From the NCBI GenBank assembly GCA_022819905.1, contig JAJEGJ010000059.1, forward strand, positions 1-55,371: a stretch of 55,371 bases of DNA, read 5' to 3'. Positions 8,944-20,189 of this stretch are shown here, one piece after another. The notes beneath the pieces are model-generated. The model worked only from the letters and a program-made list of their open reading frames with translations, ran no database searches and was not told the origin of the DNA. This stretch comes from Alphaproteobacteria bacterium. Its GTDB lineage: Bacteria > Pseudomonadota > Alphaproteobacteria > TMED109. How positions within the stretch are numbered: the stretch's first letter is position 1; the number at the start of each line of letters is the position of its first letter. The translations under genes were made by a program, and so were the position numbers.

Positions 8944-9698
8944 CCCAGCCCTACGCGGATTTTCGACCGTTCGAGCACGCCAATCCCCGCGGCCGTTTCC
9001 CGGCGCTGCTCGTCTGCGATCACGCGGTGAACACGGTGCCGGAAGAACTGGGCGGCTTGGGTCTGGACGCCCGGGAGCTCGAGCGGCACATCGGCTGGGA
9101 CCCCGGCGCCCGAGCCGTGACGTTGGAGCTGGCCGCACGCCTGGATGCACCGGCCTTGCTCGCCGGCTACTCCCGTCTCGTGATCGATCCGAACCGGTCG
9201 CCACATTCAGAAACGTCGATCCTCGAGAACAGCGACGGCACGATCATTCCCGGCAACATCGGGCTGGATGCAGACGCCCGCGACGATCGGATCACGGCCT
9301 GCTTCCGGCCCTATCACAATGCCATCGACACGACGCTCGACGGGCTGGGCGCGCGCTGTGCGGCGCTCCTGTGCATCCACACCTTCACCCCCGCCCTCGC
9401 CGGCGACGGTATCGCGCGTCCATGGCACGCATCGATTCTGTGGGGCGGGAAGCAAGCACGGTTTGCAGACCGGATCCGCCTCGGACTCGGGCGGGTCACC
9501 GGCCTCAACATCGGCAACAACGAGCCGTACGCCCAGACCCCGGAGTTCGGGTACACGGCCGAAGCCCATGGGGAAGTTCGGGGACTGCCGAACCTTCTGA
9601 TCGAAATCCGCCAAGATCTCCTGGAAGACGAGAACGCACCACGAAAGTGGGCCGACCATCTGGCGGAGGTGCTCGTAGCGGAGCTGGCGACGGTCTGA
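8940..9698 (+). CDS. N-formylglutamate amidohydrolase family protein
   Basis: A 252-residue protein of the N-formylglutamate amidohydrolase (HutG-type) family, Zn-dependent relatives that cleave N-formyl-L-glutamate to formate and glutamate. Typical segments are LLVCDHAVNTVPEEL near the N-terminus, then YSRLVIDPNRSP, CIHTFTPAL and LLIEIRQDLL. Many members outside histidine-degradation operons have unknown substrates, and no hut gene is present here. The GTG at 8940 shares GTGA with the STAS stop. A start further upstream would extend it into the STAS gene. The coupling to a partner-switch pair is unexplained. Confidence 0.8.
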   Translation: MTQPYADFRPFEHANPRGRFPALLVCDHAVNTVPEELGGLGLDARELERHIGWDPGARAVTLELAARLDAPALLAGYSRLVIDPNRSPHSETSILENSDGTIIPGNIGLDADARDDRITACFRPYHNAIDTTLDGLGARCAALLCIHTFTPALAGDGIARPWHASILWGGKQARFADRIRLGLGRVTGLNIGNNEPYAQTPEFGYTAEAHGEVRGLPNLLIEIRQDLLEDENAPRKWADHLAEVLVAELATV

Positions 9699-9916
9699 AC
9701 CTCGGCGTCGAACCGGGACCGGCTGCTTCGCGCGCAATGACCGCCCACCGTGAGGCTGTGTGTCGCCGTGCACGTTCGGCTCCCGATGGAAATGCAAATC
9801 CCCAACGGACGATGCTGCCCCCCTTGGCCCAGGCGGCTCGGACCGCGCTTCCGGCGTTGCCCGACGCCGCTCGCAAGCCATATATTGTCGACGGAAATTC
9901 AAGGAGAAGCCCTCTC

Positions 9917-10501
9917 ATGCGCCTGCTTCCCGCCCTGGTAACCGCGCTGCTGGTTTGGCCCGCAGCTGCCGAGGAGTCCGGCGAGCCGCTGCTCGAAAAG
10001 ATTCTCGGAAGTGCGGACGCACCGCATGAAATCATCGAGTACGCGTCGCTTTCCTGCCCCCATTGCGCCGCCTTCCACAACGAATCGTTGCCGGACATCA
10101 AGAGCCGCTTCATCGACACGGGACAGGTGCGGCTCGTCTTCCGGGACTTCCCTCTGGATCAGCCGGCCCTGACCGGATCCATGCTTGCCCACTGCCAGCC
10201 AGACAAGCACTTCTTTCCAGTACTTGAGCAGTTATTTGCGCACCAGACGAAGTGGGCGTTCGCCGACGCGCCGAAGGACGTGCTGAAGGAGATATTCCTT
10301 CAGTTTGGTATCAGCGGGGACGATGTGGATGCGTGCTTCGCCGATACCGAAGCGAATCGCGCGCGCCTCAATCGCATCCTGAACACCCGCATGGACGGGC
10401 AAAACCGGATGGATGTGGATTCCACGCCGACGTTCTTCGTCAACGGGTCGAAGGTAGACGGACGATTCGACGCCGATACGCTCGCGGAACTGATCGAATA
10501 G
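9917..10501 (+). CDS. DsbA-family periplasmic thiol:disulfide oxidoreductase
   Basis: A 194-residue thioredoxin-fold protein. Residues 1-18 form a signal peptide (MRLLPALVTALLVWPAAA). The active site CPHC lies at 47-50 in YASLSCPHCAAFH, and the cis-proline loop reads STPTFFVNG. It should introduce or shuffle disulfides in exported proteins. The sequence resembles the DsbA-like Thioredoxin_4 group common in alphaproteobacteria rather than classical E. coli DsbA. The ATG at 9917 has AAGGAG 11 nt upstream. The frame is open far upstream, but those residues are not protein-like. Substrates may include the two c-type cytochromes near 32 kb, which is only inference. Confidence 0.9.
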   Translation: MRLLPALVTALLVWPAAAEESGEPLLEKILGSADAPHEIIEYASLSCPHCAAFHNESLPDIKSRFIDTGQVRLVFRDFPLDQPALTGSMLAHCQPDKHFFPVLEQLFAHQTKWAFADAPKDVLKEIFLQFGISGDDVDACFADTEANRARLNRILNTRMDGQNRMDVDSTPTFFVNGSKVDGRFDADTLAELIE

Positions 10502-10749
10502 GTAGCGGCGCTTCAGGGAGCATTCGCTCCCGTCGAATGGACCGGGTCTCCGCCCTGGGTCGGGCACCCGCCGCGATAGACTGATTCGCTGCTTGCCGCT
10601 ATGCTGACTTCCCGCTTGTGAGCGGTATCGAAATGGCAATGGCGTGCGCCATTCGAGGGCGTTGTCCTCGAGTCGCCCGACGCACAGACCGCAACGCTCG
10701 CCGGGTAGCCCGATATCCTGCTACAGCCGACCTGAAGGGGGCCTGTAAC

Positions 10750-11400
10750 ATGTTTCATCCCTCTCGCTTGATATCAATGCTGTTGTTGGCCCTGCTACCG
10801 GCAACCATGGCTTCAGCCGGGAACGTCGTAGATCCTCTCGTCCGCTACTCGACAGACTATGACGGTCGAGCGCACAGCCTGAGCATTACCGCCAGTTCGA
10901 CCCGAGTGACCACACCGGACCAAACGTTCCGGGTGTCCACCCGCATGGTACTCCAATACGACTGCCACGAAGTCGCGCCCCTGCATCCGGGAATACCCCT
11001 CCAGGCCGAGGCCTGGCACTTTCGCCTGCCGGTAGAAGCAAAGGCCGCGGTCTCGGTGGAATCGCCTGCCAACTTCCTCGCCGATTTCTTCAATCTCGAG
11101 CCACCGCCGTTCGTGGAAACGTCCGGCGTGTTGCGGGTCACCGATCTCGGTACGGGCGGATTTGTGGAGACGCCCGCCACGGTCATTCGTTCCGGCCACG
11201 GCTTTTCTACCGACACAGTCTACGAGACGCAGTTCGATTCCGGAGTGATTGCTCCAGAGAGGCTGCTCCGTGCATTCGACGCAGGGCACTCCGTCGGGAT
11301 TGAACTGGAATCGCCGGAATTCTCCTTGAGCGCGGTCTTCTCCCTGTCCGCCGAGCAATCGGCCCCGCTGGCCACAGTCGCGAGCCGCTGTCCGCGGTAA
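10750..11400 (+). CDS. Secreted protein of unknown function
   Basis: I do not recognise this 216-residue protein. It begins at an ATG with AAGGGGG about 9 nt upstream. Residues 1-23 (MFHPSRLISMLLLALLPATMASA) look like a cleavable signal peptide ending in an A-x-A-like site, so it is probably periplasmic or surface-exposed. The mature part is mostly short alternating hydrophobic/polar segments typical of beta-rich folds. It has two cysteines, one in YDCHEV and one in the last residues (SRCPR), which could form a disulfide bond. There is no transmembrane helix after the signal. It follows the DsbA-like gene by 248 bp and appears to be transcribed alone. Confidence 0.7.
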   Translation: MFHPSRLISMLLLALLPATMASAGNVVDPLVRYSTDYDGRAHSLSITASSTRVTTPDQTFRVSTRMVLQYDCHEVAPLHPGIPLQAEAWHFRLPVEAKAAVSVESPANFLADFFNLEPPPFVETSGVLRVTDLGTGGFVETPATVIRSGHGFSTDTVYETQFDSGVIAPERLLRAFDAGHSVGIELESPEFSLSAVFSLSAEQSAPLATVASRCPR

Positions 11401-11543
11401 GGCCTGAAAATTCGGCAGTTTCCGGCGTCGGCCCCAAGACCGACGAGTGGCGGTTGACGCCGGCGCCGGGCTGGCCGGCGCCGACCCATCGAGTTCGTAG
11501 CCGCACCGTCCATCCGAACTGAACGGTCGAAGGGGCCACGGCC

Positions 11544-12329
11544 ATGAACCATTCTCGCGCAGATGAAGCCGGGCGGATCATTCACGATTGCTGGGCCGCC
11601 GGCTCGGTAGTCGACGAACTGCCGGAGAGCTGTCGACCGGCAACGCTGGAGGCCGGCTACGACGTACAGCGGTCCTTCGTGCAACACTCCGGCGAGACCG
11701 TGGTGGGCTGGAAGATCGCGGCGACGAGTATCGCCGGCCAGCGCCATATCAATGTCGACGGACCGATCGCCGGGCGGCTGCTCGAGAGCCGCGTGCACCA
11801 TAACCCCGGCAGCGTGCAACTCGGCCAGAACCGGATGAGCGTCGCCGAGGCGGAATTCGCATTTGTGCTCGGCAGGGCGTTGCCGGCCCGCGGTGCGCCC
11901 TATACGGAAGCAGAGGCATTCGCGGCGGTGGCGGCTGTCCATCCGGCGATCGAGATCCCGGATTCCCGGTATCTCGACTTCACACGGGCCGGCGGCCCCC
12001 AGCTCGCCGCGGACAATGCCTGCGCATGCCAGTTCATCCTGGGTCCCGCGGCTCCGCCGGACCTGCAGTCGATGGATTTTGCGGCCCACCCGGTACGTCT
12101 GGTCATCGATGGCGAGGAAGCCACCAGCGGAACCGGCGCCGACGCGCTCGGCGATCCGCGAACCGCCCTCGCCTGGATCGCCAACAACCACGGGCTGCAA
12201 GGAGGTTCGCTGAAGGCCGGCGACATCATCACGACGGGCGTGTGCGGGCAACCGAGCCCGATCAGACAGGGGAGCCGGGTCGTCGCGGATTTCGGCGGCC
12301 TGGGCACCGCGGAAACGGTCCTGCTCTGA
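11544..12329 (+). CDS. 2-keto-4-pentenoate hydratase / fumarylacetoacetase-fold family protein
   Basis: A 261-residue protein related to MhpD and HpaH, Mg-dependent hydratases that add water to 2-hydroxypenta-2,4-dienoates in meta-cleavage of aromatics. Marker segments are VGWKIAATS, the metal site AEAEFAFVLGRALP (an ExE pattern), AAVHPAIEIPDSRYLDF and a C-terminal GDIITTGVCGQPSPI. No other ring-cleavage gene is nearby, so it may act on another 2-oxo acid, as several relatives do. The ATG at 11544 has GAAGGGG about 11 nt upstream. It converges on thiC. Confidence 0.82.
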   Translation: MNHSRADEAGRIIHDCWAAGSVVDELPESCRPATLEAGYDVQRSFVQHSGETVVGWKIAATSIAGQRHINVDGPIAGRLLESRVHHNPGSVQLGQNRMSVAEAEFAFVLGRALPARGAPYTEAEAFAAVAAVHPAIEIPDSRYLDFTRAGGPQLAADNACACQFILGPAAPPDLQSMDFAAHPVRLVIDGEEATSGTGADALGDPRTALAWIANNHGLQGGSLKAGDIITTGVCGQPSPIRQGSRVVADFGGLGTAETVLL

Positions 12330-12496
12330 CCCGGCCGTCGACGGTGTAGATCCTGCATTCCCGGCCCTCGGCCACGGCGGCCAGGGCAGCCCGGGAACTC
12401 TTGCGCCGGTCCTGCCGGGAACGCTCCATCCGCCGGGACACGGACGCGACTGCCCGGCAGCCGAAATGGCGTGCCCGGCTCACCGGTCAGGATGCG

Positions 12497-12519
12497 CCGG
12501 CGGCCCCGCATACCGCCGG
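12497..12519 (-). terminator. Hairpin 12 nt after the thiC stop
   Basis: CCGGCGG (12497-12503) and CCGCCGG (12513-12519) make a 7-bp GC stem around a 9-nt loop. No T-tract follows on the thiC strand, so termination would be inefficient or need Rho. Confidence 0.35.
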
Positions 12520-12531
12520 GGACCGGAGCGC

Positions 12532-14509
<1,978 letters not shown>

Positions 14510-14522
14510 CGACGCAGGATGA

Positions 14523-14551
14523 AGTTTGCGCTGAACGGAGGCTGACGTCAA
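14523..14551 (-). promoter_or_regulatory. Putative sigma-70 promoter of thiC
   Basis: On the minus strand TTGACG (14551-14546) is followed after 17 nt by CAAACT (14528-14523). The start site would fall a few bases before the riboswitch. The -35 box is good and the -10 box is poor (three of six). Confidence 0.4.
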
Positions 14552-14755
14552 ACCGTGGCGGCCGGAAACAATTGTCGAGGCGAGGCCGGCACGCGCCATC
14601 GTGCCGCGCCGTTGCACGCTGCCGGTCCTACCGTAAACTCCGCGCCACGACCCGGTCCCGCCATCCAGACGTTGCTTCACCGCAGGGTATCGTCTTTGCT
14701 GTCGGGTGCGGCGGTCCCGGCCGGCCCCCTGCAACCGCGTTCCAGGTAACGCCCT

Positions 14756-15550
14756 GTGCTCCGAATCGCCTTGTCAGCAGTTGCGATTCTGTTGTTCGCG
14801 ACGGCGCCGAATTCGCACGCCGTACCCCCCTCCCTGCCCCACATCCAGCCGTTCAGCCTGATCGGCTCCGCCTTTGTCGGCGGGTTCCGTGCCGGCGAAG
14901 CCGTAATGGAATTCGACATCAACGACGACAGCTACTCGGTACGTTTCAACGCTGAATCGCAGGGATTGATCCGACTCCTGTTTCAGTGGGCTTTCGAGCT
15001 GGAGGTGCAGGGCACGCTGGCGGCCGAACACGCCGCCGGGCTCCGGCCGGCCGTGTACCAATCACGGCGCTACCATCGGGACGGACATGTCGAACGTCAT
15101 GTTCGCTTCCGGGCCGGTTTCGCCGAGACGATTCTTCCGGAGGGTGCGGACCCGTACCCGCATCCGGTGCCGCCAGAGGAACGACGCCAGGTACTCGATC
15201 CGGCAAGCGCCCTGTTGTCGGCCGGATTGGTGCTGGCCCGCACCGGCCGCTGCGAACAGACCATCCGCGTATTCGACGGCAAGACGCGAAGCAATCTGGT
15301 CCTGACGGACCGGGGCGACGGCCCGGCGGCCGGCTCTCCGGATTCGGGGCATCTGAGCGGTCACGCCAGGCAATGCGCATTCCGGAGCCACCGCGTCGCC
15401 GGGTACAGCGATCGGCACATGCGCAAGCCTCCCGTTGAGGGTGAGATCTGGTTTCGCCCCCACGTCGACGGCCTGATGGTGCCGGTCCGACTGCAAACCC
15501 CTACTCTGATCGGGATGGCGATCTTCCACTTCGAACTTCCTGCCAGCTAG
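14756..15550 (+). CDS. DUF3108 domain-containing exported protein
   Basis: A 264-residue protein with an N-terminal signal peptide (MLRIALSAVAILLFATAPNS, cleavage probably near HA-VP at 22-23). The body matches the DUF3108 layout: GGFRAGEAVMEFDINDDSYSVRFNAESQGLIRLLFQWAFELEVQG, then LRPAVYQSRRYHRDGHVERHVRF and a late ...MVPVRLQTPTLIGMAIFHFEL. The function of the family is unknown. Members are predicted periplasmic beta-rich proteins. The start is a GTG at 14756 with only a weak AGG upstream. It diverges from thiC. Confidence 0.72.
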   Translation: MLRIALSAVAILLFATAPNSHAVPPSLPHIQPFSLIGSAFVGGFRAGEAVMEFDINDDSYSVRFNAESQGLIRLLFQWAFELEVQGTLAAEHAAGLRPAVYQSRRYHRDGHVERHVRFRAGFAETILPEGADPYPHPVPPEERRQVLDPASALLSAGLVLARTGRCEQTIRVFDGKTRSNLVLTDRGDGPAAGSPDSGHLSGHARQCAFRSHRVAGYSDRHMRKPPVEGEIWFRPHVDGLMVPVRLQTPTLIGMAIFHFELPAS

Positions 15551-15666
15551 GTTCAAAGGGTCGCGTCGAAACCGTGACATCCGCCGGCACCGCACCGTCC
15601 GACGGGCACGGATAACGGCGGTTCCCCTCCCATCGTTCCCCACATCGCCTGTCATCGCGAGGTTCC

Positions 15667-16650
15667 ATGAAAGCAGTCCTCTGCCACGCCTTCGGTCCGA
15701 TCGAGTCGCTGTCGGTCGGTGACATCGATCCGCCGGTCCCTGCGGCCGACGAGGTCCGCATCAAGGTCCATGCAGCTGGCGTCAATTTCCCGGACATCCT
15801 GATCGTCGAAGGCAAGTACCAATTTCGCCCAGAATTCCCCTTCGCGCCCGGCTCCGAATGTGCGGGCGAGGTGATTGAGGTCGGCCGGGATGTGACGGAT
15901 CTGGTCCCGGGCGATCGGGTCATGGCCCCTGCTGGGCACGGGGCCTTTGCGGAGGAAGTCTGTGCGCCGGCCATCAAGGCGGTGAAGCTGCCGGACGAGC
16001 TGGACTACACGATTGCGGCGACGCTGCTCCTGACCTACGGAACTTCCGCCCACGCGCTCATTCAACGCGCCAATCTTCAGGCCGGAGAGACGCTCCTGGT
16101 GCATGGCGCTGCCGGAGGGGTTGGCCTGGCCGCGGTCGAGATCGGCAAGGCACTCGGGGCCACGGTCATCGCCACGGCAGGATCCGACGCGAAACTCGCC
16201 TTCGCGCGCGAGCACGGCGCCGACCACGGTATCAATTACACCGACGGCCCCTTCAAGGATCGTGTGAAGGAGCTGACCGGCGGCCAGGGCGCCGACGTCA
16301 TCTACGACCCGGTCGGGGGCGCCGTCTTTGACCAGTCGCTCCGCTGCATCAACTGGAACGGGCGGCTTCTCGTCATCGGGTTCACGTCCGGGACGATTCC
16401 CTCCGCACCAGCGAATCTCGCACTGCTGAAGGGCTGTTCGATCGTCGGCGTGTTCTGGGGTGCATGGGTGGAACGCGACCCGGCCGCGCACCGGGCGAAC
16501 ATGGCGCGCCTGCTTGCGTGGCAGGCGGAGGGTGTCATCCGTCCCCATGTGGAACTCAACGTCGGACTGGATGGCGTTCCCGATGCGCTGCAAGCCCTGC
16601 GTGATCGCACCATCAAGGGCAAGGCAGTGGTCACGGTCCGGCCGGGCTGA
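15667..16650 (+). CDS. NADPH:quinone oxidoreductase-like MDR protein
   Basis: A 327-residue zinc-free medium-chain dehydrogenase/reductase. The GroES-like N-terminal domain includes AAGVNFPDILIVEGKYQ and PFAPGSECAGEV. The nucleotide-binding domain has VHGAAGGVGLAAVEIGKALGA with the AAxxGVG loop typical of NADPH binding. No zinc-ligand cysteines are seen. Relatives reduce quinones or enoyl compounds. The exact substrate is unknown. The ATG at 15667 is preceded by GCGAGGTTCC. It stands alone between DUF3108 and the epimerase, each with its own spacer. Confidence 0.88.
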   Translation: MKAVLCHAFGPIESLSVGDIDPPVPAADEVRIKVHAAGVNFPDILIVEGKYQFRPEFPFAPGSECAGEVIEVGRDVTDLVPGDRVMAPAGHGAFAEEVCAPAIKAVKLPDELDYTIAATLLLTYGTSAHALIQRANLQAGETLLVHGAAGGVGLAAVEIGKALGATVIATAGSDAKLAFAREHGADHGINYTDGPFKDRVKELTGGQGADVIYDPVGGAVFDQSLRCINWNGRLLVIGFTSGTIPSAPANLALLKGCSIVGVFWGAWVERDPAAHRANMARLLAWQAEGVIRPHVELNVGLDGVPDALQALRDRTIKGKAVVTVRPG

Positions 16651-16864
16651 CCGAGGCCGTTCGCCCGGATTCTTGCCGGCGGCGCGCGGCGGCGCTGCCG
16701 AGCCATCGCGCTTGCCCCGTTCGGCTTGCGCCCTGTGAACCGTCGGCCCCTTCGGTGCCGGCCATCAAGCCGATTTGCGCCGCGCTCGAGCAGCGGAACG
16801 CCGACCGGAAGCCGGTGATCGGGCACGCCGCAGCCACTTGAAGCCGGAGGTATCGCCCGGCGCG

Positions 16865-16892
16865 TTGCGGACGCCTCCACGGGGGCCATAAT
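16865..16892 (+). promoter_or_regulatory. Putative promoter of the epimerase gene
   Basis: TTGCGG (16865-16870) and CATAAT (16887-16892) are separated by 16 nt. The -10 box matches five of six positions. The predicted start site is about 30 nt before the ATG at 16929. Confidence 0.45.
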
Positions 16893-16928
16893 GCGGACGA
16901 ACGTACCGTCGTCCGGGAGGGCCGACCA

Positions 16929-17894
16929 ATGTTGGAGCGTTTTCCGGTAAACGGCGATGCGTGGTCTGGAAGCGTCCTGGTCACCGGGTCCGGCGGCTGC
17001 ATCGGGGCCTGGACGATGGCGCTTCTGGTGCGCGCCGGCGTGAACGTCACGGCGCTCGATCTTGACCCCAAGCCGCGTCGGCCAGCGCTGTTGATGTCTG
17101 ACGACGAACTCGCCCGGATCAACTGGGTGGTCGGCGACATCACCGATCCCGAGACCGTCCGGCAGGCGGCAAAGGGCTGTCAGGCGATCATTCACCTCGC
17201 CGCCCTGCAGGTGCCCTTCTGCATGGCAGATCCCATCGGCGGCGCCAAGGTCAACGTGGTCGGCACGGTCAACGTGTTCGAGGCCGCCCGGCATGAGGGA
17301 ATCCGTCGCGTCGGCCACGCCAGTTCCATCGCCGCCCACGGCTTCTTCCCGGACAGCCCATACCTCAAGACCCTGTACGGCGCCTACAAGACGTGCGGCG
17401 AGCAGATCGCGGCGGTCTACTGGCAGGACTGGAACGTGCCCAGCGTCGGGCTGCGCCCCAGCGTGGTGCAGGGGGTCGGGCGTGACCAGGGAGTCACCTC
17501 GAAGACGACGGTCGCGATCCAGGCGGCGGCGCTCGGCGCCCCCTATACCGTGCCCTTCAGCGGACCCGTGTCCTTCCTCCACGCTGGCGAGGTGGCCTCC
17601 GCATTCATCCAGTCCGTGGCACGTGACGGCGACGGCGCGCCGGTCTTCGACATCAATGGGGGCGCTACCACGGTGGAGGCGATCGTGAGCCAGCTCCGAA
17701 CCCTGGCACCCGACTCGAACATCGCGATCGAAGGTGACCCGCTGCCGTTTCCGGCAGATCTGCCCGATGCGGCCGTCCGCGCCCACCTCGGCGACTACGG
17801 CTCGATCAAACCCACAGAGGGCGTCGAAGGCACGTTTTACGCCTTTCGGTCACTTGCCGCGGAAGGCCGCATGACGGCCTCGGACATCCGCTGA
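16929..17894 (+). CDS. NAD-dependent epimerase/dehydratase family protein (extended SDR)
   Basis: A 321-residue Rossmann protein. The glycine-rich loop is GSGGCIG (20-26), with acidic residues in LDLDPK at the end of the second strand suggesting NAD. GDITD and the HLAALQ segment follow. The catalytic Tyr150-x3-Lys154 (YGAYK) is intact, with an upstream serine pair in HASSIAAHG. It has the size of sugar-nucleotide epimerases, but the substrate is unknown. GGGAGG lies about 11 nt before the ATG. It ends 43 bp before rpiB and could be co-transcribed with the operon. Confidence 0.85.
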   Translation: MLERFPVNGDAWSGSVLVTGSGGCIGAWTMALLVRAGVNVTALDLDPKPRRPALLMSDDELARINWVVGDITDPETVRQAAKGCQAIIHLAALQVPFCMADPIGGAKVNVVGTVNVFEAARHEGIRRVGHASSIAAHGFFPDSPYLKTLYGAYKTCGEQIAAVYWQDWNVPSVGLRPSVVQGVGRDQGVTSKTTVAIQAAALGAPYTVPFSGPVSFLHAGEVASAFIQSVARDGDGAPVFDINGGATTVEAIVSQLRTLAPDSNIAIEGDPLPFPADLPDAAVRAHLGDYGSIKPTEGVEGTFYAFRSLAAEGRMTASDIR

Positions 17895-17937
17895 TCCGTA
17901 CCGCCTCGGTTCTGGCATGCCCTCCGAGGACGTGCGG

Positions 17938-18384
17938 ATGAACACGCAGGACGGCGAGAGGCCGGTCGCGTTCGCCGCCGACCACGCCGGCTACGCCCTC
18001 AAGGAGCACCTGCGCGGGCGGCTGGCCGACACCGGCGTCCCGGTCCTGGACCTCGGCACGGATTCCGACGAGTCCGTGGACTATCCCGACTTCGGAAACG
18101 GGCTGGCCGACGCGCTGCTGCGGGGAGACGCGTGGCGCGGCGTGGCGATCTGCGGCACCGGGCTCGGCATCAGCATGGCGGCGAACCGGCACCCCGGCAT
18201 CCGCTGTGCTCCGAGCCACGACGTCGATACCGTCAAGCTTGCCCGCGCCCACAACGACGCCAACGTGCTGGCCCTCGGGGCACGGTTCATCGATTCGGAA
18301 ACCGCATGGAAATGCCTGCAAGCATTTCTTGGGACCGAGTTTGAAGCCGGACGCCACGTGACCCGCGTGCGCAAGCTTGGTTGA
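17938..18384 (+). CDS. rpiB: Ribose-5-phosphate isomerase B
   Basis: A 148-residue RpiB/LacAB-type isomerase interconverting ribose 5-phosphate and ribulose 5-phosphate, the latter being also the substrate of the RibB enzyme downstream. Key residues: Asp15-His16 in AADHAGYALK, catalytic Cys72 in ICGTGLGISMAANRHPGIRCA, and ARAHNDANVLALGAR. The ATG at 17938 is preferred over one 21 nt upstream because GAGGA sits 7 nt before it. It is followed by glyA after 9 nt, the usual alphaproteobacterial pairing and the probable first gene of the operon. Confidence 0.93.
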   Translation: MNTQDGERPVAFAADHAGYALKEHLRGRLADTGVPVLDLGTDSDESVDYPDFGNGLADALLRGDAWRGVAICGTGLGISMAANRHPGIRCAPSHDVDTVKLARAHNDANVLALGARFIDSETAWKCLQAFLGTEFEAGRHVTRVRKLG

Positions 18385-18393
18385 TCGCGCGCC

Positions 18394-19725
18394 TTGACCG
18401 GACGTCTCCCCGCACAGGTCCAGCCGCGACTGGGCACGGACGGGATGCTGGCTGGTGACCCGGAGGTTCGCGCCGGGCTGAATCTCGAGCTCGAGCGGCA
18501 GCGCTCGACCATTGAACTGATCGCTTCCGAGAACTTCACGAGTTCAGCGGTGCTCGCGGCGCAGGGGTCGGTCCTGACCAACAAGTACGCCGAGGGCTAT
18601 CCGGGTCATCGCTACTACGGCGGGTGCGCGGCCGTTGATGTAGTCGAGGACCTTGCCATCAGACGGGCTCGCGAGCTGTTCCGGTGCGCCCACGTCAACG
18701 TGCAGCCGCATTCCGGTTCAGCCGCCAACCAGGCCGCCTTCCTGGCGTTGATCAAGCCGGGCGACACCGTGCTGGGCATGAGCCTGGCCGCCGGCGGACA
18801 CCTCACCCACGGCAATGCGCCCAACCTGTCGGGGCGCTGGTTCCGTACGGCCTTCTACGGCCTGGGAAGCGACGACCGCATCGATTACGACGAAGTGGCC
18901 AGGCAGGCTGCCGAGGCGCGCCCGCAACTGATCATCGCCGGCGCGTCCGCCTACAGCCGGGCGATCGACTTCCAGCGTTTCCGGGCCATCGCCGATTCAG
19001 TCGACGCGTTTCTGCTGGCTGACGTCGCCCATTACGCCGGCCTCATCGCCGTGGACCGCTACCCGTCACCACTGCCGCATGCGCATATTGTCTCCACCAC
19101 GACCCACAAGACCCTGCGGGGACCGCGCGGGGGCATGTTGCTGACCAATGATCCCGACATGGGCAAACGGATCGACCGGGCCCTCTTTCCCGGACTGCAG
19201 GGCGGCCCCCTGATGCACGTGATCGCCGCCAAGGCGGTCGCGTTCGGGGAGGCGCTGCAGCCAGACTTCCGTACCTACATCGACCAGGTATGCGCCAATG
19301 CGGCGGCGCTGGCGCGGGTGCTGCTGGCACGTGGGTTCGACATCGTCTCCGGCGGCACCGACACGCACATGGTGCTGGTGGACCTGCGTCGCCATGACGT
19401 CACCGGGCGCGATGCCGAGCACGCGCTCGAGCGGGCCGGCCTCACCTGCAACAAGAACGCCGTACCCAACGACCCGCGGCCGCCGCTGGTCACGTCCGGG
19501 ATTCGGCTGGGGTCACCGGCTGCCACGACGCGCGGCTTTGCCGTGTCGGAGTTCGAAACCGTCGGGCACCTCATCGCGGACGTCCTCGACGGCCTCCGCT
19601 CGAACGGGTCGAGCGAGGACGCCAACGCCGCAGTGGAAGCGGCGGTCAGGCGCCGCGTCGGGGAATTGACCCGCAGATTTCCCCTCTATCCCGAACTCGG
19701 CACCGAGTCGTCGGGAGAGCTCTGA
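18394..19725 (+). CDS. glyA: Serine hydroxymethyltransferase
   Basis: A PLP enzyme that converts serine and tetrahydrofolate to glycine and 5,10-methylene-THF. The signatures IELIASENF (40-48), [25 protein letters not shown] and the PLP lysine Lys239 in [14 protein letters not shown] are intact. The TTG at 18394 gives 443 residues. It lacks a clear ribosome site, and the in-frame ATG at 18445 would give 426 residues and a more usual N-terminus, so the start is uncertain. nrdR follows with a TGATG overlap. The gcv genes at the other end of the window run the opposite glycine flow. Confidence 0.96.
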   Translation: MTGRLPAQVQPRLGTDGMLAGDPEVRAGLNLELERQRSTIELIASENFTSSAVLAAQGSVLTNKYAEGYPGHRYYGGCAAVDVVEDLAIRRARELFRCAHVNVQPHSGSAANQAAFLALIKPGDTVLGMSLAAGGHLTHGNAPNLSGRWFRTAFYGLGSDDRIDYDEVARQAAEARPQLIIAGASAYSRAIDFQRFRAIADSVDAFLLADVAHYAGLIAVDRYPSPLPHAHIVSTTTHKTLRGPRGGMLLTNDPDMGKRIDRALFPGLQGGPLMHVIAAKAVAFGEALQPDFRTYIDQVCANAAALARVLLARGFDIVSGGTDTHMVLVDLRRHDVTGRDAEHALERAGLTCNKNAVPNDPRPPLVTSGIRLGSPAATTRGFAVSEFETVGHLIADVLDGLRSNGSSEDANAAVEAAVRRRVGELTRRFPLYPELGTESSGEL

Positions 19726-20189
19726 TGCGCTGTCCGTTCTGTGGTGCCGAGGAGACCCGCGTCACCGACTCCCGCCCGGACGAGAACAAGACGGTGACCC
19801 GCCGCCGTCGCACCTGCGAGGGGTGCGGCCTGCGGTTCACCACGTATGAACGCATTCACCTCAGGGAATTGATGGTCGTCAAGAAGAGCGGCGAGCGGGT
19901 TCCGTTCAACCGGGACAAGCTGGTCCGATCCATGGAAATCGCCCTACGCAAGCGCGACGTGGCGCCAGACCGGATCGAGCAGGCTGCCAACGCCATCGTG
20001 CGCCGGCTGGAGACCTCCGGCCAATCGGAATTCAACTCCACCGAAATCGGCGGCCTGGTCATGCAGACGTTGAAGCAGATGGACGAGGTCGCCTACGTGC
20101 GGTACGCCTCGGTGTACCGAAACTTCCGGGAAGTCGAAGAGTTCGAGAGAGCGGTCGAGAGCCTCCGGGACGGTGATCGCATCTCCTGA
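19725..20189 (+). CDS. nrdR: Transcriptional repressor NrdR
   Basis: A 154-residue Zn-ribbon/ATP-cone regulator that binds NrdR boxes before ribonucleotide reductase genes in response to ATP/dATP. The zinc ligands are Cys3, Cys6, Cys31 and Cys34 (CPFC...CEGC). The ATP cone begins at VVKKSGERVPFNRDKL. The ATG overlaps the glyA stop by one base (TGATG), with GGGAGAG upstream, and ribD starts inside its last codons. The glyA-nrdR-ribD order is common in alphaproteobacteria. No nrd gene is in the window. Confidence 0.96.
   Translation: MRCPFCGAEETRVTDSRPDENKTVTRRRRTCEGCGLRFTTYERIHLRELMVVKKSGERVPFNRDKLVRSMEIALRKRDVAPDRIEQAANAIVRRLETSGQSEFNSTEIGGLVMQTLKQMDEVAYVRYASVYRNFREVEEFERAVESLRDGDRIS

Noticed and set aside
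11461-11483. GC-rich hairpin between the unknown secreted protein and the hydratase as a terminator
   Set aside because: The 9-bp stem (11461-11469 with 11475-11483) is perfect, but it lies far from the stop and has no T-tract. In DNA of this GC content such stems are frequent.
12262-12483. 73-codon minus-strand frame downstream of thiC
   Set aside because: Arg/Ser-rich composition, no ribosome site and overlap with the hydratase end. I could not support it as a gene.
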